This document shows, one piece after another, positions 36,891-44,933 of a stretch of 64,000 bases of DNA. A model generated the notes under the pieces. That model was not told the origin of the DNA. It worked only from the letters and a program-made list of their open reading frames with translations, and made no database searches. This stretch comes from Salinimicrobium sediminis (GTDB taxonomy: Bacteria > Bacteroidota > Bacteroidia > Flavobacteriales > Flavobacteriaceae). A program made the translations under genes and the position numbers. Each line of letters opens with the position of its first letter. Position 1 is the first letter of the stretch. The DNA is taken from NCBI RefSeq assembly GCF_900215295.1, contig NZ_OCMF01000002.1:124001-188000 (forward strand), given 5' to 3'.

Positions 36891-37263
36891 ATTCTACTTT
36901 CACCACTGTGCCTCTCTGTTTTTTAGATTCTCCCACTAATCCATATTCGAAGGTATAGGTATTTCCTTTAGTAGTAAGGATCTTTATGTGTATAGGCTTC
37001 TCCTCTGCACGGTTTTTAGGGTTTTTATTCGCAATAATATATTCACAGTTATTGATCCACCTTATGGAAGAGGTATCAGTGTTCCCGCGAAAATAATCAA
37101 TTTCAATACTGTCATTGCGCACAAACTGACTCTTCACGAGCTCACCCTCCAGATAGGATTCAAATTCGAAGGTGCCTGTCTTAAAATCGCTGCAGTTGCG
37201 TTCAGGTTGAAAGCAGGAGCTTAGGCTTAAAATTAGAAGTAAGCAGGGTAGAATTCTTTTCAT
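36889..37263 (-). CDS. Small lipoprotein of a conserved flavobacterial family
   Basis: A 124-aa lipoprotein with lipid Cys17 (LSLSSC). The mature part has RNCSDFKTGTFEFESYL, NTDTSSIRWINNCEYII and YTFEYGLVGESKKQRGTV, which look like strands of a small beta-barrel. I recall homologues in Flavobacteriaceae databases named DNA topoisomerase IV, apparently by transfer from the neighbouring parC; nothing in the sequence supports that name. It starts 9 bases after the Xre gene on the same strand, so the two form an operon. Confidence 0.75.
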   Translation of the reverse strand: MKRILPCLLLILSLSSCFQPERNCSDFKTGTFEFESYLEGELVKSQFVRNDSIEIDYFRGNTDTSSIRWINNCEYIIANKNPKNRAEEKPIHIKILTTKGNTYTFEYGLVGESKKQRGTVVKVE

Positions 37264-37272
37264 GCGTCAAAT

Positions 37273-37707
37273 TTAAGATCTTTTTCTTCCTTCACCATTC
37301 TCAAAGGCTTCAAAAGTGCCATCTGAATAAAAGATCACGATCTTACTAATATTTTTTCCTCTTTCTGAAGTCATTTCTGAAAATGTTTCTTCTGGCAATG
37401 GAGAAGAGCTGGAGAAAAGGTCCCGGGCAGCAAATTTTTCTGAAGCTACTGGTTTATCCTCTTTTACTACAGATTCTGTGGTCTTCGGAAAAGATCCTTT
37501 TCCATTGAGCAGCCAGTAAAGTTCAACTTCCGGAAATGCCTTAACGATCTTCATTACAAAATCCAGGCTGGGTTTATTTCTGCCTGAAAGCAAATGGGAA
37601 ATAGAGGAGCGGCCAACCTCAATTTTGTCGGCAAAAGAAGCTGCAGAAAGATCATAATATTCCATGACCTTATTGAGTCGATTTGTAAATTCTTCAACGT
37701 TTACCAT
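37273..37707 (-). CDS. Xre-family HTH transcriptional regulator
   Basis: A 144-aa regulator from the ATG at 37707 (MVNVEEFTNRL); an alternative TTG at 37716 is less likely. The HTH_3 domain (about 5-62) has ASFADKIEVGRSSISHLLSGRNKPSLD. A linker rich in Ser/Lys/Glu and a short C-terminal strand segment (SKIVIFYSDGTFEAFE) follow, the latter a common flavobacterial tail. Its start codon and -7 element (TACATTTG, minus strand 37746-37739) sit inside copies of a GTTTAC-N4-GTAAAC palindrome, so it most likely represses itself and the divergent M14 gene. Confidence 0.88.
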   Translation of the reverse strand: MVNVEEFTNRLNKVMEYYDLSAASFADKIEVGRSSISHLLSGRNKPSLDFVMKIVKAFPEVELYWLLNGKGSFPKTTESVVKEDKPVASEKFAARDLFSSSSPLPEETFSEMTSERGKNISKIVIFYSDGTFEAFENGEGRKRS

Positions 37708-37714
37708 TGTAAAC
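37699..37714. promoter_or_regulatory. Operator-like palindrome 1 (over the Xre start codon)
   Basis: GTTTAC-CATT-GTAAAC, a perfect 6+6 palindrome that covers the ATG of the Xre gene. Confidence 0.65.
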
Positions 37715-37733
37715 AAGTATTAATTTCTTAGGT

Positions 37734-37749
37734 ATTTACAAATGTAAAA
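37734..37749. promoter_or_regulatory. Operator-like palindrome 2 (over the Xre promoter)
   Basis: ATTTAC-AAAT-GTAAAA, same spacing as site 1. It contains the Xre -7 element TACATTTG (minus strand 37746-37739). Confidence 0.65.
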
Positions 37750-37910
37750 CATCTAAAGGAGGTGCGCAATTGACAGGTGTAAATTAATTTAAAACTTAAA
37801 TACTAACATTAAGTAAATCTATGCAATAACTTAATTTATAGTAAGTTAAGTGTATTAAAATTAGCTACTGGAAAGTTTCCATCTCTTTTGTTTACAAGGA
37901 TGTAGAGGCT

Positions 37911-37926
37911 GTTTACAGAAGTAGAC
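37911..37926. promoter_or_regulatory. Operator-like palindrome 3
   Basis: GTTTAC-AGAA-GTAGAC, one mismatch in the right arm, same spacing. Confidence 0.5.
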
Positions 37927-37945
37927 AATAAACGATAGATTTCTT

Positions 37946-37961
37946 GTATACAAATGTAATT
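37946..37961. promoter_or_regulatory. Operator-like palindrome 4
   Basis: GTATAC-AAAT-GTAATT, a weaker copy with the same 4-base spacing, 24 bases upstream of site 5. Confidence 0.4.
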
Positions 37962-37969
37962 TTTGGATT

Positions 37970-37985
37970 ATTTACTTTTGTAAAC
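37970..37985. promoter_or_regulatory. Operator-like palindrome 5 (over the M14 peptidase promoter)
   Basis: ATTTAC-TTTT-GTAAAC. It contains TACTTTTG (37973-37980), a TANNTTTG -7 element for the M14 gene, so a protein bound here would block that promoter. Confidence 0.65.
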
Positions 37986-39134
37986 ATGAATATCACAATG
38001 GACTTTTTCAGGAACTACGATCACTACAAGGCTTCAGAAGTGACAGGAAGATTTCTCCCCAGGAAGGAACTGGAGAAGCAACTGGAAAAATTAAAAAACT
38101 ATTATAAGGTGTTTGAGATAGGACGTTCCTTTCTCAATTTGCCTATAGAAACTATTAGAATAGGAACAGGTGAAATAAAAATTCTCGCCTGGTCACAAAT
38201 GCACGGGAATGAAACTACTACCACGAAAGGAATTCTCGACCTGCTTCAATATTTTATTAAAAAACGAGAGGATCCTGAGATAAGTGAGATGCTGCAAAAG
38301 ATCACTTTGCTCATCATTCCCATGCTGAATCCTGACGGAGCTGATCGCTATACGAGGGAGAATGTCAACGGCACAGACCTAAACAGAGACGCTCTTAATA
38401 TTATTGAGCCGGAAAGTAAAGTGCTTAGGGAATGTTTTGAGAAATTCGCTCCACATTATTGTTTCAACTTACATGATCAACGTACCATTTTTGGAGCTGG
38501 AGAGGAGGCACATCCCGCCACACTTTCTTTTTTAGCACCATCACTGGATTCGTCAAGGACGATTAGCGGCGGCAGAAAAAAAGCTATGCAGGTGATCGTG
38601 GCAATGAATACTGCCCTACAAGAGATAATTCCACACCAGGTAGGAAGGTTTGATGACTCCTTTAACCTCAATTGTTCCGGAGATTATTTCCAGGCGCAGG
38701 GCGTACCAACTATCCTGTTTGAATGCGGACATTTCCAGGAGGATTATCTGCGGGAAAAAACCCGTGAATTTTTTACTTTTTCGATGCTTACTGCTTTAAA
38801 CGCTATAGCTTCAAGTTCTTACCTCTTGCAGGATTATGAGGAATATTTTAGAATTCCGGAAAATCAAAAGAACTTCTACGATATCATTTTACGCAATGCA
38901 CTTATTGCAGGAAATATAGTTGATGTGGCGATCCAGTATTCTGAAAAGATCAAGTCAGGTGAGGTTGTTTTTGTTCCTACGGTAGCAACTATGGCGCCCG
39001 TTATTAGCTTTTATGGTCATAGAGAAATTGATTGTAAGGGAGAAGATGTTGAAAATATAGATGAAACCCCACTTTCCGAAAACGATATAGTAGAGGCTAT
39101 TTTGTTAAATAAAGAGAAGTTATTAATAAAATAG
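37986..39134 (+). CDS. M14-family zinc carboxypeptidase-like protein
   Basis: A cytosolic peptidase-like protein of 382 aa from the ATG at 37986, or 378 aa from the ATG at 37998, which leaves more leader. The frame also opens at a TTG at 37944, but that would read through operators and promoter. The zinc motif is H73-G-N-E76 (MHGNETTTTKG), the third ligand is in FNLHDQRTIFG, and the catalytic Glu lies in ILFECGHFQEDY. NPDGADRYTRENVNGTDLNRD is the usual substrate loop. No signal peptide is seen, unlike digestive M14 enzymes, so it may process peptidoglycan-derived or cytosolic peptides. It is divergent from, and probably repressed by, the Xre protein. Confidence 0.88.
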   Translation: MNITMDFFRNYDHYKASEVTGRFLPRKELEKQLEKLKNYYKVFEIGRSFLNLPIETIRIGTGEIKILAWSQMHGNETTTTKGILDLLQYFIKKREDPEISEMLQKITLLIIPMLNPDGADRYTRENVNGTDLNRDALNIIEPESKVLRECFEKFAPHYCFNLHDQRTIFGAGEEAHPATLSFLAPSLDSSRTISGGRKKAMQVIVAMNTALQEIIPHQVGRFDDSFNLNCSGDYFQAQGVPTILFECGHFQEDYLREKTREFFTFSMLTALNAIASSSYLLQDYEEYFRIPENQKNFYDIILRNALIAGNIVDVAIQYSEKIKSGEVVFVPTVATMAPVISFYGHREIDCKGEDVENIDETPLSENDIVEAILLNKEKLLIK

Positions 39135-39179
39135 CCTCATATTCCATTAATATTATTTATAATCTAATTATTTTGTGCT

Positions 39180-39187
39180 AATTTTGT
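39180..39187 (+). promoter_or_regulatory. -7 promoter element of the Lrp gene
   Basis: TAATTTTG fits TANNTTTG, 40 bases before the ATG. Confidence 0.45.
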
Positions 39188-39227
39188 ACTTCATTTAAAA
39201 TAATGGAGAATCTACAAAAGAGAAGAT

Positions 39228-39707
39228 ATGGCAAAGTTTAGATTAGATGAAACAGATCACCAGATCCTGAACATGTTGATAGACAACACCCGTACCCCGT
39301 TCACCGATATAGCGAAGAAACTCAATATTTCGGCAGGTACAGTTCATGTAAGAGTTAAGAAAATGGAAGAGGCAGGGATAATTCTTGGATCCTCTCTTAC
39401 GCTTAATTACGAAAAACTTGGTTATGCTTTTATTGCATACGTTGGAATATTCCTTCAGAACACTTCTCAGACAAAGTTTGTACTGGAACGCATCAATGAG
39501 ATTCCGTTTGTAACTGTTGCTCATGTTACCACAGGAAAATTCAACGTTTTTTGTAAAATACGGGCACGTGATACACAACATGCAAAAGAGATCATTTTCA
39601 AGCTTGACGATATTGAAGGAGTGTACCGCACAGAAACAATGATATCACTTGAAGAAAGCATCAATGACAAAAAACGTTTAATGCATTCTATTTTTGAGAA
39701 TCTTTAG
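39228..39707 (+). CDS. Lrp/AsnC-family transcriptional regulator
   Basis: A 159-aa regulator with an N-terminal AsnC-type HTH (about 5-60; DETDHQILNMLIDNTRTPFTD, then IAKKLNISAGTVHVRVKKM) and a C-terminal RAM ligand-binding domain (about 68-145). Such proteins sense amino acids and act locally or globally. The ligand cannot be told from sequence. It is a single gene with a strong terminator. Confidence 0.93.
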   Translation: MAKFRLDETDHQILNMLIDNTRTPFTDIAKKLNISAGTVHVRVKKMEEAGIILGSSLTLNYEKLGYAFIAYVGIFLQNTSQTKFVLERINEIPFVTVAHVTTGKFNVFCKIRARDTQHAKEIIFKLDDIEGVYRTETMISLEESINDKKRLMHSIFENL

Positions 39708-39725
39708 TGTATTAAAGTCTTATTA

Positions 39726-39761
39726 AAAACCCTCTAAACACCATGTTTAGAGGGTTTTTTT
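39726..39761 (+). terminator. Terminator of the Lrp gene
   Basis: AAAACCCTCTAAAC pairs perfectly with GTTTAGAGGGTTTT around a 5-base loop and is followed by a T run. Confidence 0.92.
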
Positions 39762-39789
39762 ATTAAATTCAGACCAACGAGCAGCGAAT

Positions 39790-40806
39790 ATGCCTGACAT
39801 AAAACGAAAAACGAAAACATTTTTCAGCCTGCTGAAAAGAGCTTATTTCAGTTGGGATCGTAATGATCCCTGGGCAAGAAGTGCTACTATTGCTTATTAT
39901 GCGTTGTTTTCCCTGCCATCACTTCTAATTATTGTTGTGACCGTTGCCGGATATTTTTGGGGTCAGGAAGCAGTGCAGGGGAGGATTACCAAGGAAATTG
40001 GTGAATTTATAGGAATGGAAGCGGCCAATTCTATCGAAGAGATGGTGGCGGCTGCAGCTTTGGACCAAAGTTCTACCTGGGCCCTGGTTTTCGGATTCTT
40101 TTTTCTTTTGTTTGGAGCTACAGGAGTCTTCTTTCAGCTAAAAGCAGCCATGAACAATATCTGGAATATTGCCGCGAAGAAGAACAACGTGAAAAGGATC
40201 GTGATTAACCGGATCATTTCGCTGGGAATGGTTTTCGTTCTGGGCCTTTTACTCTTGATTTCGCTCATAATTTCTACAATCTTAAGAGCTATTAGTGATT
40301 ACCTTGCCAAAATAACCCCGGGAATTACTACCTTTTTGCTGGACCTGGCCGATTTCGTGCTTTCTTTTACCATTATAATGTCTCTTTTCGCTTCCATCTT
40401 TAAATGGCTTCCCGATGTAAAGCTAAGGTGGAAGACCACTTATTTGGGCGCAATGTTAACGACAGCCCTGTTTTTAATCGCTGAATATCTCATTGGCTTC
40501 TATTTTGGCCAAAGCGATCCTGCTTCAGTTTATGGCGGGGCATCTTCTGTAGTACTTATCCTGCTCTGGGTGTATTACACCTGCCTTATAGTCTTTTTTG
40601 GTGCCGAATTTACCGTACAGTATGCGCTCCATAAAAAGGAAAAGGTAGAACCTAATGAATATGCCGAACCTGCTATTTATCAGGAATTACAGAGACTGGA
40701 ATCCAAACGTGGACAGTTGATAGATGAAAAGCGTATCCTGGATACCCTTCAATCTCATACAGACAAAGATGAGGAAGAAAAGAAAAATCAAGAGAGCGAA
40801 AAATAA
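39790..40806 (+). CDS. YihY/BrkB-family inner membrane protein
   Basis: A 338-aa membrane protein of the YihY/virulence factor BrkB family (older name RNase BN, now known to be wrong for this family). It shows WARSATIAYYALFSLPSLLII near the N-terminus, about six membrane helices, the GASSVVLILLWVYYTCLIVFFGAEFT motif and a C-terminal charged coiled-coil tail (about 295-338). Its function is not established; a transport or envelope role is assumed. Confidence 0.9.
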   Translation: MPDIKRKTKTFFSLLKRAYFSWDRNDPWARSATIAYYALFSLPSLLIIVVTVAGYFWGQEAVQGRITKEIGEFIGMEAANSIEEMVAAAALDQSSTWALVFGFFFLLFGATGVFFQLKAAMNNIWNIAAKKNNVKRIVINRIISLGMVFVLGLLLLISLIISTILRAISDYLAKITPGITTFLLDLADFVLSFTIIMSLFASIFKWLPDVKLRWKTTYLGAMLTTALFLIAEYLIGFYFGQSDPASVYGGASSVVLILLWVYYTCLIVFFGAEFTVQYALHKKEKVEPNEYAEPAIYQELQRLESKRGQLIDEKRILDTLQSHTDKDEEEKKNQESEK

Positions 40807-40922
40807 AAGTCTTAGCCTAAGTTTAACCTTAATCCCTCCAATTTTAAAGGCAATTTAGCACAGAAAGTACTGGTTTCTGGTTATCTTATCTATGAGAAAA
40901 TGTTAAACCAAAAAACTTAGAA

Positions 40923-41471
40923 ATGAAAAAGAAAGTAGCAATATTAGCCACCAATGGATTTGAAGAAATAGAATTGACTTCCCCAAAGGAAGCCATGGAA
41001 AAAGAGGGTTTTGAAGTCCATATTGTAAGTCCTGAAAAAGATAAGATCAAAGCCTGGGATAAGACAAATTGGTCCAAAGAATATAAGGTGGACAAAACTT
41101 TGGGAGAAGTAAGTGCATCAGATTATAATGCTCTCATGCTGCCGGGCGGAGTTATGAATCCCGATAACATGAGGACCAATAAAGATGTGCAGAAATTCGT
41201 AAAGTATTTCTTTGAGCAAAAGAAACCTGTTGCCTCAATTTGTCATGCCCCGTGGACGTTGATAAGTGCAGGAGTGGTAAAAGGAAGAACAATGACTTCC
41301 TATCATACCCTGAAAGACGATCTTATCAACGCAGGAGCAAACTGGGTAGACCAGGAAGTAGTGGTAGATGAAGGTTTTGTTACCAGTAGGAAACCGGATG
41401 ATCTTCCTGCCTTTAATGCAAAATTAATTGAAGAGATTAAAGAAGGAAAGCATGAAGAACAACACGCCTAA
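40923..41471 (+). CDS. PfpI/DJ-1 family protein
   Basis: A cytosolic class I glutamine-amidotransferase-like protein of 182 aa. The catalytic elbow is SICHAPW with C107 and H108, and E15 (NGFEEIEL) completes the DJ-1-type site. Members act as deglycases, chaperones or cysteine peptidases, often induced by stress. It is a single gene with a bidirectional terminator behind it. Confidence 0.93.
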   Translation: MKKKVAILATNGFEEIELTSPKEAMEKEGFEVHIVSPEKDKIKAWDKTNWSKEYKVDKTLGEVSASDYNALMLPGGVMNPDNMRTNKDVQKFVKYFFEQKKPVASICHAPWTLISAGVVKGRTMTSYHTLKDDLINAGANWVDQEVVVDEGFVTSRKPDDLPAFNAKLIEEIKEGKHEEQHA

Positions 41472-41491
41472 TCTCTTTTAGTTCATTTAAT

Positions 41492-41530
41492 AAAAAAAGC
41501 CGCTCAACAAAAAGTTAAGCGGCTTTTTCT
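41492..41530. terminator. Bidirectional terminator
   Basis: AAAAAGCCGCT (41494-41504) pairs with AGCGGCTTTTT (41518-41528), between convergent genes. Confidence 0.9.
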
Positions 41531-41547
41531 ATTAATTATATTTTCTT

Positions 41548-41874
41548 CTATTCTTCGGCATCTTCCTCTTCCTCATCAATATCCTCTTCAACCTCTTCTT
41601 CGGTTTTTTCAGGAATTTCTACAATAGGTTCATTGAAGTCTGCGTCATCATAATCGTCTTCATCATAATTGGCCATGGTATTTTCCAGTCGGGTACTTAC
41701 TTTGACCAGGTAAATGCTGTCTTCGGTTCTCACTTCTACTGCCTCTACGGTTTCATTCTTAGCATTTTTGAAAGAAATGATCTGGTCATCATCATAACCA
41801 TCGGGATATTTCTCTACCAGTAGGCCCAAAATTTCGGGAGTAAGCTTTTTGTAGTCAACGATAATTCTTTTCAT
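41548..41874 (-). CDS. Small acidic conserved protein
   Basis: A 108-aa protein with a folded N-terminal half (MKRIIVDYKKLTPEILGLLV, KNAKNETVEAVEVRTEDSIYLVKV) and a very acidic C-terminal tail (about 70-108) of Glu, Asp and few other residues. No signal peptide or membrane helix is present. I recognise it only as a conserved flavobacterial protein without a known function. It lies 93 bases downstream of aroB on the same strand. Confidence 0.75.
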   Translation of the reverse strand: MKRIIVDYKKLTPEILGLLVEKYPDGYDDDQIISFKNAKNETVEAVEVRTEDSIYLVKVSTRLENTMANYDEDDYDDADFNEPIVEIPEKTEEEVEEDIDEEEEDAEE

Positions 41875-41967
41875 AAATAATTTTTAAGTCCTCCTTCTTA
41901 GCGAAAATAGCGATTACATCTTGCGCTGTCGTTAAAATAAATAAAAAATTTAAAGTCTTTTTTCTTT

Positions 41968-43053
41968 TTACTGTTGTTCATCCTGTTGTGGATCAAGGTA
42001 GTATTCAAAAGCTTCATGTATCAAGCTGTTTGGCACCTCACGATCCACTATGGGTTCTCCAATTTTCCGCAAAAGAACAAAATTTATCTTTCCGCCTTCA
42101 TTTTTTTTATCAAATTTCAGCAAGCCGATTATTTTTTCTTTGTCCTCTTCAGTAAAATCAATTCTTCCGTAGAGAGAAATGATATTTCGCTTTATCTCAT
42201 CCCGGTCTTGCTTCGGAAATTTTTCAATTTCTGAAGAAAGATATGCCGCCAGCACCATTCCTGCTGCCACAGCCTCTCCATGAAGTAGCTTCTTTTTATC
42301 TTTCTGTTCCAAAAACAAGGATTCTATGGCATGTCCCAGGGTGTGACCAAAGTTCAGGCTCTTGCGAAGGCCTTTTTCAAAAGGATCCTGCTGTACTACT
42401 CTTTCTTTTATTACGACAGATTCTTTGATCAATCCTTCAAGATCATCAAGATCTAAATTTTTCAGGGTGTTGAGGCGATTCCAGTAACCTTTATCTGCAA
42501 TGAGGCCGTGCTTAAGCATTTCTGCCAGTCCGCTGCGCATTTCGGCTGCTTCCAAAGTACCGAGGAAAGAGGTATCTGCCACTACCATTTCAGGATTTTT
42601 AATCACACCCACCTGGTTCTTAAGAGTACCTAAATTAACGCCATTTTTGCCACCTAATGCCGCATCCACCATGGCCAGGAGGGTGGTGGGGAAATGTACA
42701 CAGGAAATGCCTCTTTTAAAAGCTGCAGCCACAAAGCCACCCAAATCTGTGACCACTCCGCCTCCAAGATTTATTAATAAGCTCTTGCGGTCTCCTCCCA
42801 ATTCTGATAATGCTCCCCATAAGCCGCTGCAGGTCTCCAGCGTCTTGTTTTCTTCCCCGGCTTCTATTTCCAGAATCTCAACAGGAGTGTCAGTTTTCAG
42901 ATTTTGCATAAAAGGAGCAAGGCAATGCGAATGCGTGTTACTGTCTACCAGCACAAAAATTTTGGTGAACCGGTTCTTCTCTAAAAACTGGTTGAATTTT
43001 TGATATCCTTCAGTATTAAAATAAATGGAAGATTCAGCAGAGATTTGAGACAT
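41968..43053 (-). CDS. aroB: 3-dehydroquinate synthase
   Basis: AroB catalyses the second step of the shikimate pathway, turning DAHP into 3-dehydroquinate with NAD and a metal ion. The 361-aa protein has NLGGGVVTDLGGFVAAAFKRG (residues 95 onward), the phosphate-binding TTLLAMVDAALGGKNGVNLG stretch, metal ligands E178 (AEMLKHG) and H237 (FGHTLGHAIE), and the HGEAVAAG histidine. Length and motifs are complete. Confidence 0.96.
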   Translation of the reverse strand: MSQISAESSIYFNTEGYQKFNQFLEKNRFTKIFVLVDSNTHSHCLAPFMQNLKTDTPVEILEIEAGEENKTLETCSGLWGALSELGGDRKSLLINLGGGVVTDLGGFVAAAFKRGISCVHFPTTLLAMVDAALGGKNGVNLGTLKNQVGVIKNPEMVVADTSFLGTLEAAEMRSGLAEMLKHGLIADKGYWNRLNTLKNLDLDDLEGLIKESVVIKERVVQQDPFEKGLRKSLNFGHTLGHAIESLFLEQKDKKKLLHGEAVAAGMVLAAYLSSEIEKFPKQDRDEIKRNIISLYGRIDFTEEDKEKIIGLLKFDKKNEGGKINFVLLRKIGEPIVDREVPNSLIHEAFEYYLDPQQDEQQ

Positions 43054-43126
43054 GATATTCGTTAGGTTTTCTTGAATTTAAGGCCGAAAATAAGGAGAAA
43101 TATAATAACAATGTCTACCCAATAAT

Positions 43127-43134
43127 TATCTTTG
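43127..43134 (+). promoter_or_regulatory. -7 promoter element of the proline dehydrogenase gene
   Basis: TATCTTTG fits TANNTTTG, 19 bases before the ATG at 43154. Confidence 0.5.
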
Positions 43135-43153
43135 TCTTCCCTAATTGATATTC

Positions 43154-44365
43154 ATGATCACGAAAAAAATCTTCAATGATACTGAAACAGCTTTTACACT
43201 TAAAACTGAATCAGAATTAAACCGGGCGATATTTCTTTTTGAAATGATTGACCGTCCTCTTTTGGTAAAGGCCGGTACTGCTATGACCAATCTTGCCCTA
43301 AAAGTTCACCTGCCGGTTGAAAGCCTCATCAAAAAGACCATTTTTAACCAGTTCTGTGGAGGAGTGACCGAGAAGGATTGCCTTCCTACTATTGAGAAAA
43401 TGTACTCTAAAAACCTTCACAGCATTCTTGACTACTCTGTAGAAGGAAAGGAGAAGGAGAGTGAATTTGAAAAAGCTATAGAGCGTAAGACCAATATCGT
43501 TAAGTTCATTGCTAACAGAAAAGAGATGCCATTTGCTGTGTTTAAACCTACAGGAATCGGGAGGTTTGAGCTGTGGCAAAAAGTTTCGGCCAATGCCAGT
43601 CTTTCTTTAGAGGAAGAAGAGGAATGGCAAAGAGTGAAGAATCGTGTCAACAGGATTTGTGAGGAAGCCTACAATCAGGGGGTAAGGTTATTGGCCGATG
43701 CCGAAGAAAGCTGGATGCAGGATGCTGCCGATGTACTTATGGAAGATATGATGTTCAAGTATAACCGCGAACGTGCAGTCATTTTTAATACTTTACAGTG
43801 TTACCGATGGGATCGCATGCAATACCTGAAGGATCTACATAGTCGTGCAAAGGAAGAAGGTTTTATAGTGGGTGCTAAGATAGTGCGCGGTGCATACCTG
43901 GAAAAGGAAAACGAAAGAGCATCAAAAATGGGCTATCCTTCTCCAATTTGTGAAAACAAAGAGGCAACCGATGTGAATTATAATGGTGTTCTTACTTATT
44001 GTTTGGCCCACATTGATGATATACATGTATTTATAGGAAGCCACAACGAGGTGAGCAATTATCTTGCCCTGCAGGTGATGGAAGATAAAGGAATTGCAAT
44101 CGATGATGACCGGGTTTGGTTTTCTCAGCTCTTTGGAATGAGTGAGCATATTAGCTACAACCTGGCACAGGAAGGTTATAATGTTGCCAAACTGGTACCG
44201 TTTGGTCCGGTAAGGGAAGTGGTGCCTTATCTAATTCGCAGGGCCGAAGAGAATACTTCTGTAAAAGGACAAACCAGCCGTGAATTAGGACTTCTTTACG
44301 AAGAAAGAAAAAGAAGAAACGGAGAGATCACAAAGAGCAACAGGGAGAGTGAATTGGCTGGCTAG
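43154..44365 (+). CDS. Proline dehydrogenase
   Basis: A monofunctional FAD enzyme of 403 aa that oxidises proline to pyrroline-5-carboxylate. The ATG at 43154 is preferred to a TTG nine bases upstream. The barrel strands are visible (VRLLADAEESWMQDAADVL, GAKIVRGAYLEKENERA, HIDDIHVFIGSHNE) and the C-terminal signature LVPFGPVREVVPYLIRRAEEN is complete. The P5C dehydrogenase is not in the window. The acyltransferase gene overlaps its last 17 bases. Confidence 0.93.
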   Translation: MITKKIFNDTETAFTLKTESELNRAIFLFEMIDRPLLVKAGTAMTNLALKVHLPVESLIKKTIFNQFCGGVTEKDCLPTIEKMYSKNLHSILDYSVEGKEKESEFEKAIERKTNIVKFIANRKEMPFAVFKPTGIGRFELWQKVSANASLSLEEEEEWQRVKNRVNRICEEAYNQGVRLLADAEESWMQDAADVLMEDMMFKYNRERAVIFNTLQCYRWDRMQYLKDLHSRAKEEGFIVGAKIVRGAYLEKENERASKMGYPSPICENKEATDVNYNGVLTYCLAHIDDIHVFIGSHNEVSNYLALQVMEDKGIAIDDDRVWFSQLFGMSEHISYNLAQEGYNVAKLVPFGPVREVVPYLIRRAEENTSVKGQTSRELGLLYEERKRRNGEITKSNRESELAG

Positions 44366-44888
44366 ATTCATCTACTTTAAGATCATGGGCTGGAAATTCT
44401 ATGGAAGCTGGCCCGCCGGAATTAATAAAGCGGTTGTCATTGTAGTGCCTCACACCAGCTGGCATGACTTTTACCTGGGACTTTTGGTGAGAAGGATTCT
44501 GGGAGTGGATATAAAATTTGTGGCCAAAAAAGAGCTTTTCAAACCTCCTTTTGGCTGGTACTTTAGATGGATGGGCGGTACCCCTTTGGACCGTACTGCG
44601 GGACAGAACAAGGTGGATTCAATTGCGGCCTTATTCGGAAAAAAAGAGGAATTCCGCCTCGCAATCGCTCCCGAAGGTACCAGAAAGAAAGTAAAAGACT
44701 GGAAAACCGGTTTCTATTACATAGCAAAGACTGCAGACGTTCCTATTGTTATGATCGCTTTTGATTTTGGAAAGAAAAGGGTGAAGATATCAAAGCCCAT
44801 GTATCCCACCGGGGATAAGGAACGGGATTTTGATAAAATTCGCGCATTCTATAAGGAGGTGACGGGTAAAATTGCTCATTACACATAA
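44349..44888 (+). CDS. 1-acyl-glycerol-3-phosphate acyltransferase-like protein (GTG start)
   Basis: A PlsC-type acyltransferase of 179 aa. The start is GTG at 44349, inside the end of the proline dehydrogenase gene. It is preferred over the ATG at 44385 because it restores the hydrophobic N-terminus (ARFIYFKIMGWKFYG) common to this family. Motif I is H35-TSWH-D40, and APEGTRKK is motif III. It probably acts in phospholipid or acyl-lipid synthesis at the inner membrane; the acceptor is unknown. Confidence 0.88.
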   Translation: MNWLARFIYFKIMGWKFYGSWPAGINKAVVIVVPHTSWHDFYLGLLVRRILGVDIKFVAKKELFKPPFGWYFRWMGGTPLDRTAGQNKVDSIAALFGKKEEFRLAIAPEGTRKKVKDWKTGFYYIAKTADVPIVMIAFDFGKKRVKISKPMYPTGDKERDFDKIRAFYKEVTGKIAHYT

Positions 44889-44918
44889 AAAAAGCTGCCG
44901 TGAAAGGGCAGCTTTGCT
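44889..44918. terminator. Bidirectional terminator
   Basis: AAAGCTGCC (44891-44899) pairs with GGCAGCTTT (44907-44915), between convergent genes. Confidence 0.85.
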
Positions 44919-44933
44919 TTTCATTGCTTTCTG

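Noticed and set aside
37944-37985. TTG start for the M14 peptidase
   Set aside because: It would place two operator palindromes and the -7 element within the coding region.
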